Of a stretch of DNA of 52,769 nucleotides, positions 17,093 through 25,267 are shown one piece after another (the stretch's first letter is position 1; every line of letters starts with the position of its first letter). Made by a program: the position numbers and the translations under genes. Under the pieces are notes generated by a model, which ran no database searches, was not told where the DNA came from, and saw only the letters and a list, made by a program, of their open reading frames with translations. The DNA is taken from the NCBI GenBank assembly GCA_964448755.1, contig CAYUXF010000003.1, positions 1 to 52,769 of the forward strand, written 5' to 3'. Origin of the DNA: CAYUXF01 sp964448755. GTDB taxonomy: Bacteria; Margulisbacteria; Termititenacia; Termititenacales; CAYUXF01.

Positions 17093-18625
17093 ATGATTAA
17101 CAAAAAAATAATAAAAGATCTAGCTAATTGGTCAAAAAAGCCAAAAAAATTCGGCAAATTTGACCTGCAGCTCTTTGCACAAAGCAAAAGCACAGAGCTG
17201 GAAATGACCGCTGATCTGCAGGAAATGATTGATAACTTTAAAACATTAAGACAGGATCGCGCCCTAAAAAAGAAAAAAACCGAAGGCTTTTTAGTTATCC
17301 CCAAAATGCTTGAGGTTATTTTGGAACTACACCTTTCTTTTCAGAGCAAGTTTAAAACTAAAGAAGGACGAGAAATTAACTGTGAAAAATACGGGGTTTT
17401 AGAAGAAGACTTTTTAAAAACTATTCTGGCCGTAGAAGAAGAATATGAAGATTATGAAAAATGGCTGGAAAATCAAATGCTCTTATTGGTTATTCGCTAT
17501 CAAGTTAATGGCAAAAACTATTTATTGTTAGCAGAAGCTGACAAGGAACTGAACGACCCTTCTCAAAAATATATTTCACAGGCGATCAGCGCCTTAAGAA
17601 GAGAAAAAAACTTTGCTTATGCAGTACTGGAAGGTGTAATTAAACAAAAAACAACTGAAGAGCTTGCTGAATTGGAACTAGAAAGAACTCGTGTCAAAGA
17701 AAAACAAATACACAAAAAAGAGAAAAAGTTAGCCGATTTCACCGGGAGTGAAATGCAAATAAAACGCCAGGCGCCCATTTACACAGAAGGCATTGAAAGA
17801 GAATATTTAAAAAATCAAATAACCGATATTATGATGTTAACCGGCGCCAATTATACAGAGGCAGAAAAAGCTTTGGCCGAGACAAAAGACAAAAGAAAAG
17901 CCATTAAACTTATCAATACCCAGAAAAGACAAAGTCTTTTTCCTAAAGCAGATGAACAAAAAGCACCCGTCAGCAAGTTAAACACCCCAGAACAGGAAGA
18001 AGCAAAAAAAGCAGAAGAACTTGCCATAAAATTATCTTCTAAATACATAAGTTTTGAACTTAAAAAAATTAAAGCAGTCTTACTCGCCAATCAAAATAAT
18101 ATAGAAAAAACAGAAAAGGAATTAAACGATATCCTACTATTCAAAGCCTCAAGTGATCTTCAAGAAAAATACCCTTTTGTTTCAGAAAAAGACATTGAAC
18201 AGATCCTAAAAAATGAAGGATCCTTAGAAGAAGCCAGAAAAATTCTAGAAATAGAAAATACGATCAGACAAAACGAGTACAAGTTATTTTTTAAAAAGGA
18301 TACCTCGACAATAATTTCAGAAGAAGAAGCTCAAAAACAATATTATTCTATTGTTGAACAAAAAGGACTTTACAGCAAAGAGGCCGACAATGCTCATAAA
18401 ATATGGGTCATGGCCATGGACAAAATGAAAAGCCATAGCAAAGAAATAAACCCACAAAAATGGAATGAAGACAAAAAGAAAATTCGCGAAAGACTTTCTT
18501 ACATAAACAAAAGAAATCTAACACCAAAAAAAGAACAGCCTGTAAAAAGAAGAACAGAAAAAATAGAAATAAAAGACCGACATGGTCATGTTGTAGGCAC
18601 AAAACTTGTAGTTCACAAAGAATAA
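17093..18625 (+). CDS. Unknown 510-aa protein with UBA/CUE-like helical repeats
   Basis: I do not recognise the family. There is no signal peptide or membrane segment, and the composition is highly charged. The N-terminus contains KFDLQLFAQS, which resembles the NLQLFA motif at the start of some phage capsid and scaffold proteins; this may be chance. Three short helical segments resemble UBA/CUE folds: about 240-280 (TDIMMLTGANYTEAEKAL), about 315-347 (FELKKIKAVLLANQNNI) and about 355-390 (YPFVSEKDIEQILKNEG). Such folds occur in EF-Ts and in ubiquitin-binding proteins. The C-terminus ends in a basic linker and DRHGHVVGTKLVV. AAAGGA lies 11 nt before the ATG. It stands alone between tRNA-Leu and the converging secretin. 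Confidence 0.6.
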   Translation: MINKKIIKDLANWSKKPKKFGKFDLQLFAQSKSTELEMTADLQEMIDNFKTLRQDRALKKKKTEGFLVIPKMLEVILELHLSFQSKFKTKEGREINCEKYGVLEEDFLKTILAVEEEYEDYEKWLENQMLLLVIRYQVNGKNYLLLAEADKELNDPSQKYISQAISALRREKNFAYAVLEGVIKQKTTEELAELELERTRVKEKQIHKKEKKLADFTGSEMQIKRQAPIYTEGIEREYLKNQITDIMMLTGANYTEAEKALAETKDKRKAIKLINTQKRQSLFPKADEQKAPVSKLNTPEQEEAKKAEELAIKLSSKYISFELKKIKAVLLANQNNIEKTEKELNDILLFKASSDLQEKYPFVSEKDIEQILKNEGSLEEARKILEIENTIRQNEYKLFFKKDTSTIISEEEAQKQYYSIVEQKGLYSKEADNAHKIWVMAMDKMKSHSKEINPQKWNEDKKKIRERLSYINKRNLTPKKEQPVKRRTEKIEIKDRHGHVVGTKLVVHKE

Positions 18626-18647
18626 TTTTTAAATAAATTTAAATTGT

Positions 18648-20663
18648 CTATTTTGTATATTGATTCACTTCAGACTGAAAATCCCCGGCATTAAAAGGGT
18701 CTAAAATCCGCGGCGTGATCATAATAATAACATCTTTTTTTATGACCGCTTTTTCCTGACGACTGAAAAAGAATTTTAAAAGCGGGATATCGCCAAGGAG
18801 TGGCACTTTTTTATTAACCGTCTCTTCGCTGTCGCGCAGCAGGCCACCAAGCAAAAATGTCTCGCCATCTTTAATAACTACACGGGTATAGGCCTTGGTC
18901 TTGTTTATTAACGGATAATTAGTTGTAGAATCTTTTACCGAAGAAGATATCTCCGGAAAAAGTTCCAGTGTAATATAGCCTTTCTCGTTAATGTGCGGAA
19001 TAAATTTCAATGTTGTTCCGACATTTTTAAAAATCAGTTTTTTAGATGTCACTGTTCCGGAAATAGAATTAACGACAGTCTCATCCTCATAGGCAACCTC
19101 ATCAAGGGTCTCTAGAACAGCCTCTTTGTTATTGACAACTATTACACGCGGCGAGGAGATCATATTAAAATCTTTTTTGGTCTCCAGGGCATTTAAATAA
19201 ACTTGAAAATCTTTATCAAGCGAACGGACATATAAACCGCCGCGGCCAGCTGTAGCCAGACCCGTCGTTTCAAAAATAGTAGATTTAGGATCAGAAGGAT
19301 CGGTGCCCAAAATTTTAGTACCTAGCTCTTTAGAGGACTCCGCGGAAATTTCAAAGATCCGGGCCTCTACCATTACCTGCAGAGGTGGTCTGTCTAGCAT
19401 ACTGACAATATCAGTAACCAATCCTAGCTGTTTACTTTTTTTATTGACAAGGATAGTACTGGTCTCGCGCGAAACTATGATACGCTCTTTTAACTCAGGA
19501 GCCATTTTACAAATCTCTTCTACAACTTTATCAATAGAAGCATAATTTATTTTAAACTCTGCTACATTTTTATTAACTCGCTGCGCACTAGAAGGCTTGG
19601 CTACTTTAACTACGCGATATAAATTATCGTCAACCACATAAGTATAACCATTTGCTTTCAAAACATTTTCCAGCGCCACTTCAGGATAAACATCTTTAAA
19701 GTGCCCAGACGCATAACCAGTAATATCTTTACCAGCAACTATGTTTAAACCAGATTCTTTGGCAATTAAGTTAAGAATAGTTACCAGCTTCATATTATCA
19801 AAAGAAAGAGAGATCAAACCATGATTAGCTACCCTCGGCAAAGCAGCCTGATCTTTAGTATAGCCATTCTCCCAATCTCTAAGTTCATAGAGCTTTTTCT
19901 TGGTCAACGGCAGCTGTAGGAGAAGATCAATAAATTCTTTACGGGTCATTTTCTGCGCCGGCATAAAAAGATCTTGTTTATAAATATCCAGCCAGCCTGC
20001 TTTCTCTGCCGCCTGCACATAGCCAAAATACCAGCTTTTCTGATTAACATCTTTAAAACGGCTCTGCTCTTTTGTTTCTTTACTTACTGCCAAATTTTGC
20101 AAACGGCACAACATCGTAACCACTTCTGCTCTAGCCAGTTGCTGCTCTGCACCGTTCTTGCCATCATCAATATCAGAAAAAATACCGATCTCGATCAATT
20201 GTTTTAAGGCAGTTTTATTTTTTTCCGCCGGCAATTCCAAGAGCACTGCCGCTATAGAGGCCGCCTGTCCTCTGGTAATTAATTCAGCTGGCTTAAAAAA
20301 ACCACCGTCATAACCAGAATACAAGCCGGCAGCCGCCAGTTCTGTATAAACACTGTTTTCCGGCAGATCTTTAAACACCGGCTGATGCAAAATCCGGTAC
20401 TCTTTTTTCTCGCGCTGGCCATTCTGACCAGGGCTCTCTACTATTACTAGGTTTTTTCCTGCGGTATTAAAAAAAAGCTGCGCTCTAACTTTGCCGTCAC
20501 TATTGACTCTCAGCGGCACATTATTGACAATTACTTCTCCGGTTCCAGCAGAAAAAGAACCACGCAAAGTATAAGAAGACTGAGAAATAACCGATTTATC
20601 CTGCAGATCAAGATCGGCCAGCAAAAAAGCACTCAGAAAAAAAACAACTATTAACTTTTTCAA
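18648..20663 (-). CDS. Secretin (PilQ/GspD-like) with N-terminal SLH repeats
   Basis: Secretins form the outer-membrane ring of type IV pilus and type II secretion machines. Domains by residue: signal peptide 1-16; Ig-like beta domain about 28-95; three SLH repeats about 98-143, 150-190 and 203-253; STN/N0 domain about 285-353; secretin N domain about 368-432; secretin core about 440-660 with VPLLGDIPLLKFFFSRQ and the TPRIL end. PilQ usually carries AMIN domains for peptidoglycan binding in this position; here SLH repeats, which bind secondary polymers or pyruvylated or amidated peptidoglycan, take their place. It ends the four-gene pilus operon. No pilotin-binding S-domain is obvious. Confidence 0.92.
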   Translation of the reverse strand: MKKLIVVFFLSAFLLADLDLQDKSVISQSSYTLRGSFSAGTGEVIVNNVPLRVNSDGKVRAQLFFNTAGKNLVIVESPGQNGQREKKEYRILHQPVFKDLPENSVYTELAAAGLYSGYDGGFFKPAELITRGQAASIAAVLLELPAEKNKTALKQLIEIGIFSDIDDGKNGAEQQLARAEVVTMLCRLQNLAVSKETKEQSRFKDVNQKSWYFGYVQAAEKAGWLDIYKQDLFMPAQKMTRKEFIDLLLQLPLTKKKLYELRDWENGYTKDQAALPRVANHGLISLSFDNMKLVTILNLIAKESGLNIVAGKDITGYASGHFKDVYPEVALENVLKANGYTYVVDDNLYRVVKVAKPSSAQRVNKNVAEFKINYASIDKVVEEICKMAPELKERIIVSRETSTILVNKKSKQLGLVTDIVSMLDRPPLQVMVEARIFEISAESSKELGTKILGTDPSDPKSTIFETTGLATAGRGGLYVRSLDKDFQVYLNALETKKDFNMISSPRVIVVNNKEAVLETLDEVAYEDETVVNSISGTVTSKKLIFKNVGTTLKFIPHINEKGYITLELFPEISSSVKDSTTNYPLINKTKAYTRVVIKDGETFLLGGLLRDSEETVNKKVPLLGDIPLLKFFFSRQEKAVIKKDVIIMITPRILDPFNAGDFQSEVNQYTK

Positions 20664-20678
20664 AAAAAACTCCTGTGC

Positions 20679-21485
20679 CTATTTTTTTCTAACGATCAAA
20701 GTTTTTTGCCCATATCGCAATCTAACATAATTTTTTTCAGGATAGATACCTATTATAGTATAGAGACCGCATTTCTCGCCAGCTTTATATATAACATTGT
20801 TAATAATGGCCTTAGGTTCTTCTTTGCTTATATAAAAACCCTGCAAAATAATTTGCGGTTTTGAGTTTGAAAGCGACCTGTTTTTTTTGCCTGCGCCAGA
20901 ACTCTTTTTAACTGGCGCTTCTTTTTGAACAGCCTTTAATTTTTCCGGCCTAATAACAATTCCATTATTAACAAAATACTCCAGCTCCAGATCAAGAATA
21001 TTGTTATCATACTCAATTTTGACAATTAACAGACAACTAAATTTGTTAGCTTGATCTAAAAAAGCACTTAAATTCCGTTCGCTCATTCTGGCTTTAATTT
21101 GCAGATATTTTTTTTCCAGCCCATTATATTTTTGCCCTTTAGTGTTATTGTTTTCGTAAAGAAAAATATTGTCCGCATACCGCCGCAGCAGGGCATTAAA
21201 ATTATTCTCAAAATTCTTATCGTCATAAATTTTGACGGCAATATTGTATTTGGCCTGCTGGTAATTTTTTTCAATAATCTCACGATCATTTAATAGGTAG
21301 CGGATTGTCTGTACTTCACGAAAGAGAGTATCTCTTTTTTTATCAACAGCCATTAATTTTTTATCCATAAAAGTAACACTGTAACCAATAACAAAATAAA
21401 AGAATAAAATAGCCAGCAAAACGACCAGAACGATCTTCTGCCAAAAAGGTGCCATTTTTAGTTCTTGCAGTAAATGATCTATCAT
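20679..21485 (-). CDS. PilO-PilP-like fused inner-membrane alignment protein
   Basis: One transmembrane helix (about 16-36) follows a short cytosolic tail, then a coiled-coil stretch and a ferredoxin-like region (about 45-180), the layout of PilO. A linker rich in Lys, Ser and Gly (about 180-205) leads to a C-terminal beta domain with LQGFYISKEEPKAIINNVIY and KAGEKCGLYTIIGI, which matches the PilP/GspC homology-region pattern that binds the secretin N0 domain. The two roles thus appear joined in one 268-residue chain. It overlaps the upstream gene by four nt and precedes the secretin by 15 nt. Similarity is by architecture and motif, not strong sequence identity. Confidence 0.7.
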   Translation of the reverse strand: MIDHLLQELKMAPFWQKIVLVVLLAILFFYFVIGYSVTFMDKKLMAVDKKRDTLFREVQTIRYLLNDREIIEKNYQQAKYNIAVKIYDDKNFENNFNALLRRYADNIFLYENNNTKGQKYNGLEKKYLQIKARMSERNLSAFLDQANKFSCLLIVKIEYDNNILDLELEYFVNNGIVIRPEKLKAVQKEAPVKKSSGAGKKNRSLSNSKPQIILQGFYISKEEPKAIINNVIYKAGEKCGLYTIIGIYPEKNYVRLRYGQKTLIVRKK

Positions 21486-22681
21486 GACCTTATGATCCCC
21501 GTAATAACTAATTTAAACTCTACATGGTTTTTATAATAAGCAACATCCACTAGATTAACCGCAGTTACCGCGCTGTTCTTTTTTAAATTTTTAATAAAAC
21601 CAGCCATTTTCTCGCCACGGTCTATGCCGGTAAAAGCCAGCGCCTTATCTTGATACTGTAGAATTTTTTTGACACCAATGTCCGCGAGTGCCGCTTCTTG
21701 GACAACAATTAAAGGCAAATTAGCCGGCTTATTTGCCAGCGAACGAAAATAGCGCGTATTCTTCTCCATAGCCAGTAGATCTTTTCCGGCAGTAGCATTA
21801 GCTGACAGCATTTGAGTGTACTGCGCTATATCATGATTAATTCTTAAAATTTTAGCTGTCTTAAAAGCTACACTAATTAAAATAGAGGCAATAACCGCCG
21901 CAATAAAAAGAAGTAATAATTTTTGCTTAAAGGTCAGCAAACGCAGCCCTTGTTTAAAACGATTATTTATTCTTTTTTTATAAAAGAAATTAGATTCTTC
22001 AAGAAAATTAATGCCGACAAAAAGATCCTGATTCAAAAAACGGTCTGCTTCAATAATAGAGAGATCTTCCATCTCAGATACAATTTTTTCGCGTTTTAAA
22101 TAGATCAGCAGCCGTTCTTTATTTTTATCAAATTCCGCTTCATTAATAAAATTTTTACGATAATAATTTCCTGTCTGATCAATAATTTTAAAAGTAATTT
22201 CTTCTTCCTGCTCTTGCTCAAGATAGATACCGGCTTGTTTCTTTTGCAACAAGATCAAATCCAACGGCAAAACAGCCAGGCTGTTTAGTTCAAGTTTTTT
22301 GAGCAAAACAGTATATTTTTCAAGAATATTTTTATTAATACTTAAGCCAAAATAAATATAATCATCACCGTTTTTTTTCTCCTGATAAGCCAATGCATTA
22401 TTATCAGTCAATTCCAGAAGCGTCATCAATTCATCTCTGGTCTTGCGGACATCGGCAACATATCGGTGATAAACAAATTTCTCATTATTTAGAACAACAT
22501 ATAAATTTCGGTCGTTTTTTTTCTCTCGTTTTAAAAGTTCTTTTAAGCGCTTGGTTAAAAGAAAATTATTACCCTGCCAGTTAAATTCTTGGAGCAGAGA
22601 ACTTTTTTTAGCCAGTAAATCAACCAATGACAATGAAATTGTTTTACTGGCAAGGTTCGCTATAAATATTTTTTTCATCAC
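21482..22681 (-). CDS. PilM-PilN-like (GspL-like) fused assembly protein
   Basis: The first 240 or so residues look like a divergent actin-like PilM/GspL cytoplasmic domain (start KKIFIANLASKTISLSLVD). A basic segment then leads to one transmembrane helix (about 249-278, LLLLFIAAVIASILISVAF). The periplasmic part (about 280-399) has the coiled coil and ferredoxin-like end of PilN, with KLVITGII at the C-terminus. This is the GspL topology. It follows the pseudopilin by three nt and overlaps the PilO-PilP-like gene by four nt, so tight co-translation is expected. The fold assignment needs structure prediction. Confidence 0.68.
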   Translation of the reverse strand: MMKKIFIANLASKTISLSLVDLLAKKSSLLQEFNWQGNNFLLTKRLKELLKREKKNDRNLYVVLNNEKFVYHRYVADVRKTRDELMTLLELTDNNALAYQEKKNGDDYIYFGLSINKNILEKYTVLLKKLELNSLAVLPLDLILLQKKQAGIYLEQEQEEEITFKIIDQTGNYYRKNFINEAEFDKNKERLLIYLKREKIVSEMEDLSIIEADRFLNQDLFVGINFLEESNFFYKKRINNRFKQGLRLLTFKQKLLLLFIAAVIASILISVAFKTAKILRINHDIAQYTQMLSANATAGKDLLAMEKNTRYFRSLANKPANLPLIVVQEAALADIGVKKILQYQDKALAFTGIDRGEKMAGFIKNLKKNSAVTAVNLVDVAYYKNHVEFKLVITGIIRS

Positions 22682-22684
22682 TGT

Positions 22685-23149
22685 TTATTTATTTCTCACC
22701 TTAAGATTAGTTGCCAGTACATCGTCAACAACAGTTTTATCTATTTCCAGCACCGGGGCATCATTCTCTAGCTTAATATTTGCCTCATTTAAATCGAGCC
22801 GGCGGTCGGGACCGGCAGACACCAAGAGATAGCGATCATAATCGGCAAGATAATAATAAGCATATTCGGTATTATCGGTAGCAAAAGGATCATAATAGTT
22901 TGTATTAATTATTTTAAATTCAGTGTCATTGATCAATCGTTTCTGATAATTATCTTGAGGGTAACTCTCTTTTTCCAGCCAATAAGATTCCAGTGCTCTT
23001 TGTAAAATAGCCAGGTCGGCCGCCGCCTTAGAGATCTTAGTCTCGTCATTAAGTCCTTTAATAGAAGGTAGCACTACAGCCAAAACAACGCCGAGCATGG
23101 CCAGAACAAAGATCATTTCAATAATAGTAAAAGCCTGGCGTAAGCGCAC
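22685..23149 (-). CDS. Type II secretion / type IV pilus pseudopilin (GspG-like)
   Basis: The class III signal is RQA followed by FTIIEMIFVLAML, cut by prepilin peptidase before Phe, with Glu5 of the mature protein in place. The residue before the cut is Ala instead of the usual Gly. The C-terminal LLVSAGPDRRLDLNEANI matches the calcium-site region of GspG pseudopilins. The GTG start has GGAGGGG six nt upstream. It is the first gene of the pilus operon (pseudopilin, PilMN-like, PilOP-like, secretin). Confidence 0.88.
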   Translation of the reverse strand: MRLRQAFTIIEMIFVLAMLGVVLAVVLPSIKGLNDETKISKAAADLAILQRALESYWLEKESYPQDNYQKRLINDTEFKIINTNYYDPFATDNTEYAYYYLADYDRYLLVSAGPDRRLDLNEANIKLENDAPVLEIDKTVVDDVLATNLKVRNK

Positions 23150-23200
23150 TAGAAACCCCTCCGTTTTTTGTTCTTTATTATATAATTATTATCTGTTTAT

Positions 23201-23971
23201 TTAAATCAGAAGAGTTAAGCCGTCATAAGCCGGTTCAATATTGTCCGGCAGCAGATCAAGCAGCGCTTGATGATCAAGATCATGCGCTAAATGTGTAAAA
23301 TAAGTTCTGTCGGCGCTGATCTTTTGCGCTTCTGCCAGTGCCTCGGCTAAAGAAAAATGAGTGGGATGCTTTCTCTCGCGCAAAACATTTAAAACAAAAA
23401 CCTTAGCATCTTTTAAATAGCAATAACTCTCCGCGGGAATAGACGAAGCATCGGTAATATAAACAAAGTCATTGACCCGAAAAGCCATAATTGGCAAGGC
23501 CCCATGCATGACAATGAACGGCGTTATAACAAAGTCATAAATTTTAAAGCTTTGTCCCGGCCTAATAACATTGTTTCTAATTTGCGGCAGGCCGCCGCCC
23601 AGTTGTTCTGGCGGCTGATAAATATACCGAAAAACCTCTTTGATCTCACGATTAGTCTGTTCATCCAAATAAAGATCGATCAGCGTCTTATTCCGCTGAT
23701 TAAAGACCCGAACTTCATTTAGGCCAAAAACATGATCAGCGTGAATATGCGTCAACAGGATATGCCGCACATCCACAATATTTTCTCTGAGTGCCTGCTC
23801 ACGCAGATCAACCGAGGCATCAATTAAAAGGCCTAAACCTTGATCATTCTCAATATAAACCGAAGAACGCGTCCGCTTATTGCGGTTGTCTGTCGAGCGG
23901 CAAACCGCACAGTTGCAGCCGATCATTGGCACTCCGGTAGATGTCCCTGTCCCTAAAAAAGTAACTTTCAT
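23201..23971 (-). CDS. PhnP-like metallo-beta-lactamase-fold hydrolase
   Basis: The start MKVTFLGTGTSTGVPMIGC and the CNCAVC cysteine cluster identify the PhnP-like branch, phosphodiesterases with an extra structural zinc site. The catalytic motif is THIHADHVFGL, followed later by FVYITDAS and the terminal THLAHDLDH. The start is set at ATG 23971; the six upstream codons from TTG 23989 are not part of the family. The natural substrate is not evident. It is divergent from the HAD phosphatase gene, 58 nt away. Confidence 0.88.
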   Translation of the reverse strand: MKVTFLGTGTSTGVPMIGCNCAVCRSTDNRNKRTRSSVYIENDQGLGLLIDASVDLREQALRENIVDVRHILLTHIHADHVFGLNEVRVFNQRNKTLIDLYLDEQTNREIKEVFRYIYQPPEQLGGGLPQIRNNVIRPGQSFKIYDFVITPFIVMHGALPIMAFRVNDFVYITDASSIPAESYCYLKDAKVFVLNVLRERKHPTHFSLAEALAEAQKISADRTYFTHLAHDLDHQALLDLLPDNIEPAYDGLTLLI

Positions 23972-24012
23972 GCAAACCCTGCCTGACAAAAAACTTTAAT
24001 AAAACGAAAGTC

Positions 24013-24018
24013 TATAAT
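24013..24018 (+). promoter_or_regulatory. -10 element, possible leaderless promoter of the HAD gene
   Basis: TATAAT is followed by 11 nt and the ATG at 24030, leaving a 5' leader of only a few bases and no ribosome binding site. The -35 is weak. Confidence 0.45.
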
Positions 24019-24029
24019 ATATTAAGCCA

Positions 24030-24677
24030 ATGGCCAACCTCAAACTTTTTGTTTTTGATATAGACAATACCATTACACACGGCAGTTCTGTCTGGGACAA
24101 TATGCACAAAACTTGCGGCACCTGGGAAAGCCACGGCCAGAAATTCTTAAAAATGTTCAAAAACAAAGAAATTGACTTTGACCGTTTTGCCGAGCTTGAT
24201 GCCCTGAGCTGGCAAGAACAGAAAACAGACAAATTAATAACCGCCTTTAAAAAAACAAAATTAATTGCCGGCTTTAAAGAACTAATAGAATATCTAAAAA
24301 ACCGGCAAATACAAACCGCAATTATTTCCTGCAGTATCGGCCAGTTTGCCAATTATCTACAAGATCTCTATAGCTTTGATCATATCTACGCCAATCATCT
24401 AGAAATTAACGATCATCACCTGACCGGCAAAATAAACTTGCGTGTTACCGGCAATGGTAAAGCAAAAGCTCTCGAAGATCTTTTAAAAAAAACCGGCATC
24501 AAAAGATGGCAAACTGCCGCGGTTGGCGATTCCGAATCCGACCTGCCGCTCTTACACAAAGCCGGAGCCAGTTTTATTATGCGGAATCAGAACTTAAAAG
24601 AACAAGCAGATCATTTAGTAAATGATTTTTTTGAAATACGCGATCTACTTAAGCGGGGAAGTCTTGGCCAGCAGTAA
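24030..24677 (+). CDS. HAD-superfamily phosphatase, SerB-like
   Basis: All four HAD motifs are present: FVFDIDNTITHG with the nucleophile and acid aspartates, IISCSIGQ (motif II Ser), the Lys of GNGKAKALEDLL, and AVGDSESDLPLL (motif IV). The cap and overall 215-residue length fit the phosphoserine phosphatase-like branch, which cleaves small phosphomonoesters. Whether it acts on phosphoserine is not certain, since no serine genes are nearby. Its 3' end overlaps a small convergent gene by 33 nt. Confidence 0.88.
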   Translation: MANLKLFVFDIDNTITHGSSVWDNMHKTCGTWESHGQKFLKMFKNKEIDFDRFAELDALSWQEQKTDKLITAFKKTKLIAGFKELIEYLKNRQIQTAIISCSIGQFANYLQDLYSFDHIYANHLEINDHHLTGKINLRVTGNGKAKALEDLLKKTGIKRWQTAAVGDSESDLPLLHKAGASFIMRNQNLKEQADHLVNDFFEIRDLLKRGSLGQQ

Positions 24678-24872
24678 ATTATTAGCCACAATACATTTAT
24701 GTGTATCAGCAGTCCCTAAAAAACAGGCGCCCGGTTTATAGGTCCCTAGTTTTTTGCAGACCTCCGCACAAGGGCAGTTATCGGTGGCGCCTTGCTTAGT
24801 ACCGAGAGCGCGCTGAACTTTAGTCAGTCCTTTTTTAGGCGGAATATTTTGTGTGCGCTGTATGAATTCCAT
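24645..24872 (-). CDS. Small cysteine-rich protein of unknown function
   Basis: This 75-residue protein has a cysteine cluster CPCAEVC at about 33-39, then GACF and HKC, five cysteines in all, suggesting a metal or Fe-S site. I do not recognise the family. Support for being real: an ATG start, a TAAAAT -10-like element six nt upstream, and placement in an otherwise unoccupied gap between two plus-strand genes. Against it: it overlaps the end of the HAD gene by 33 nt and has no ribosome binding site. Confidence 0.5.
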   Translation of the reverse strand: MEFIQRTQNIPPKKGLTKVQRALGTKQGATDNCPCAEVCKKLGTYKPGACFLGTADTHKCIVANNLLLAKTSPLK

Positions 24873-24908
24873 ACTAATATTTTACTATTTTAACTCTACA
24901 ATTTCTAC

Positions 24909-24914
24909 TATAAT
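24909..24914 (+). promoter_or_regulatory. -10 element, possible leaderless promoter of the second pseudopilin
   Basis: TATAAT lies eight nt before the ATG at 24923. No ribosome binding site exists in the intervening A-rich stretch. Confidence 0.45.
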
Positions 24915-24922
24915 AAAAAAAT

Positions 24923-25267
24923 ATGAAAAAAGGTTTTAGTATTTTAGAAGTAATTTTAACCATTACTTTATTGGGGTTTACTCTTTTGCCTTTGACAAAT
25001 ATTCTAAAAAAAGCGGAAGCCGTTGCCCTGCACTCCGCCACAAAAAAAGCAGCTATTGATCTAGCTTCCTCTCTTTTAGAAAGCGAAACCTTTTATGGCA
25101 ACACTGAAACAGATCTGGCCATTCCCTCTAAATTTAAAATAGCAAAAGAGACGGCACTTTTAGCTGCCGGCATCAAACAAGTTACCGTCAATATTTTCTG
25201 GCAAGATGAATTCAACAAAAGCGCCAATATTGCCCTACACCGCCGCTTCTATGAAGGGGTCAATTAA
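24923..25267 (+). CDS. Pseudopilin (GspI/PilV-like)
   Basis: The prepilin signal MKKG is cut before FSILEVILTITLLGF, with Gly at the cleavage site and Glu5 present. The mature part contains AIDLASSLLESE, as in GspI/PilV minor pseudopilins, and only about 110 residues, so it is a small minor subunit. It stands apart from the four-gene pilus operon about 1.8 kb away and runs in the opposite direction. It converges with the TPR gene, with which it overlaps by four nt. Confidence 0.85.
   Translation: MKKGFSILEVILTITLLGFTLLPLTNILKKAEAVALHSATKKAAIDLASSLLESETFYGNTETDLAIPSKFKIAKETALLAAGIKQVTVNIFWQDEFNKSANIALHRRFYEGVN

Noticed and set aside
17093..18625. Prophage, based on the DLQLFA motif
   Set aside because: A single short motif without terminase, portal, capsid or integrase genes nearby is insufficient.
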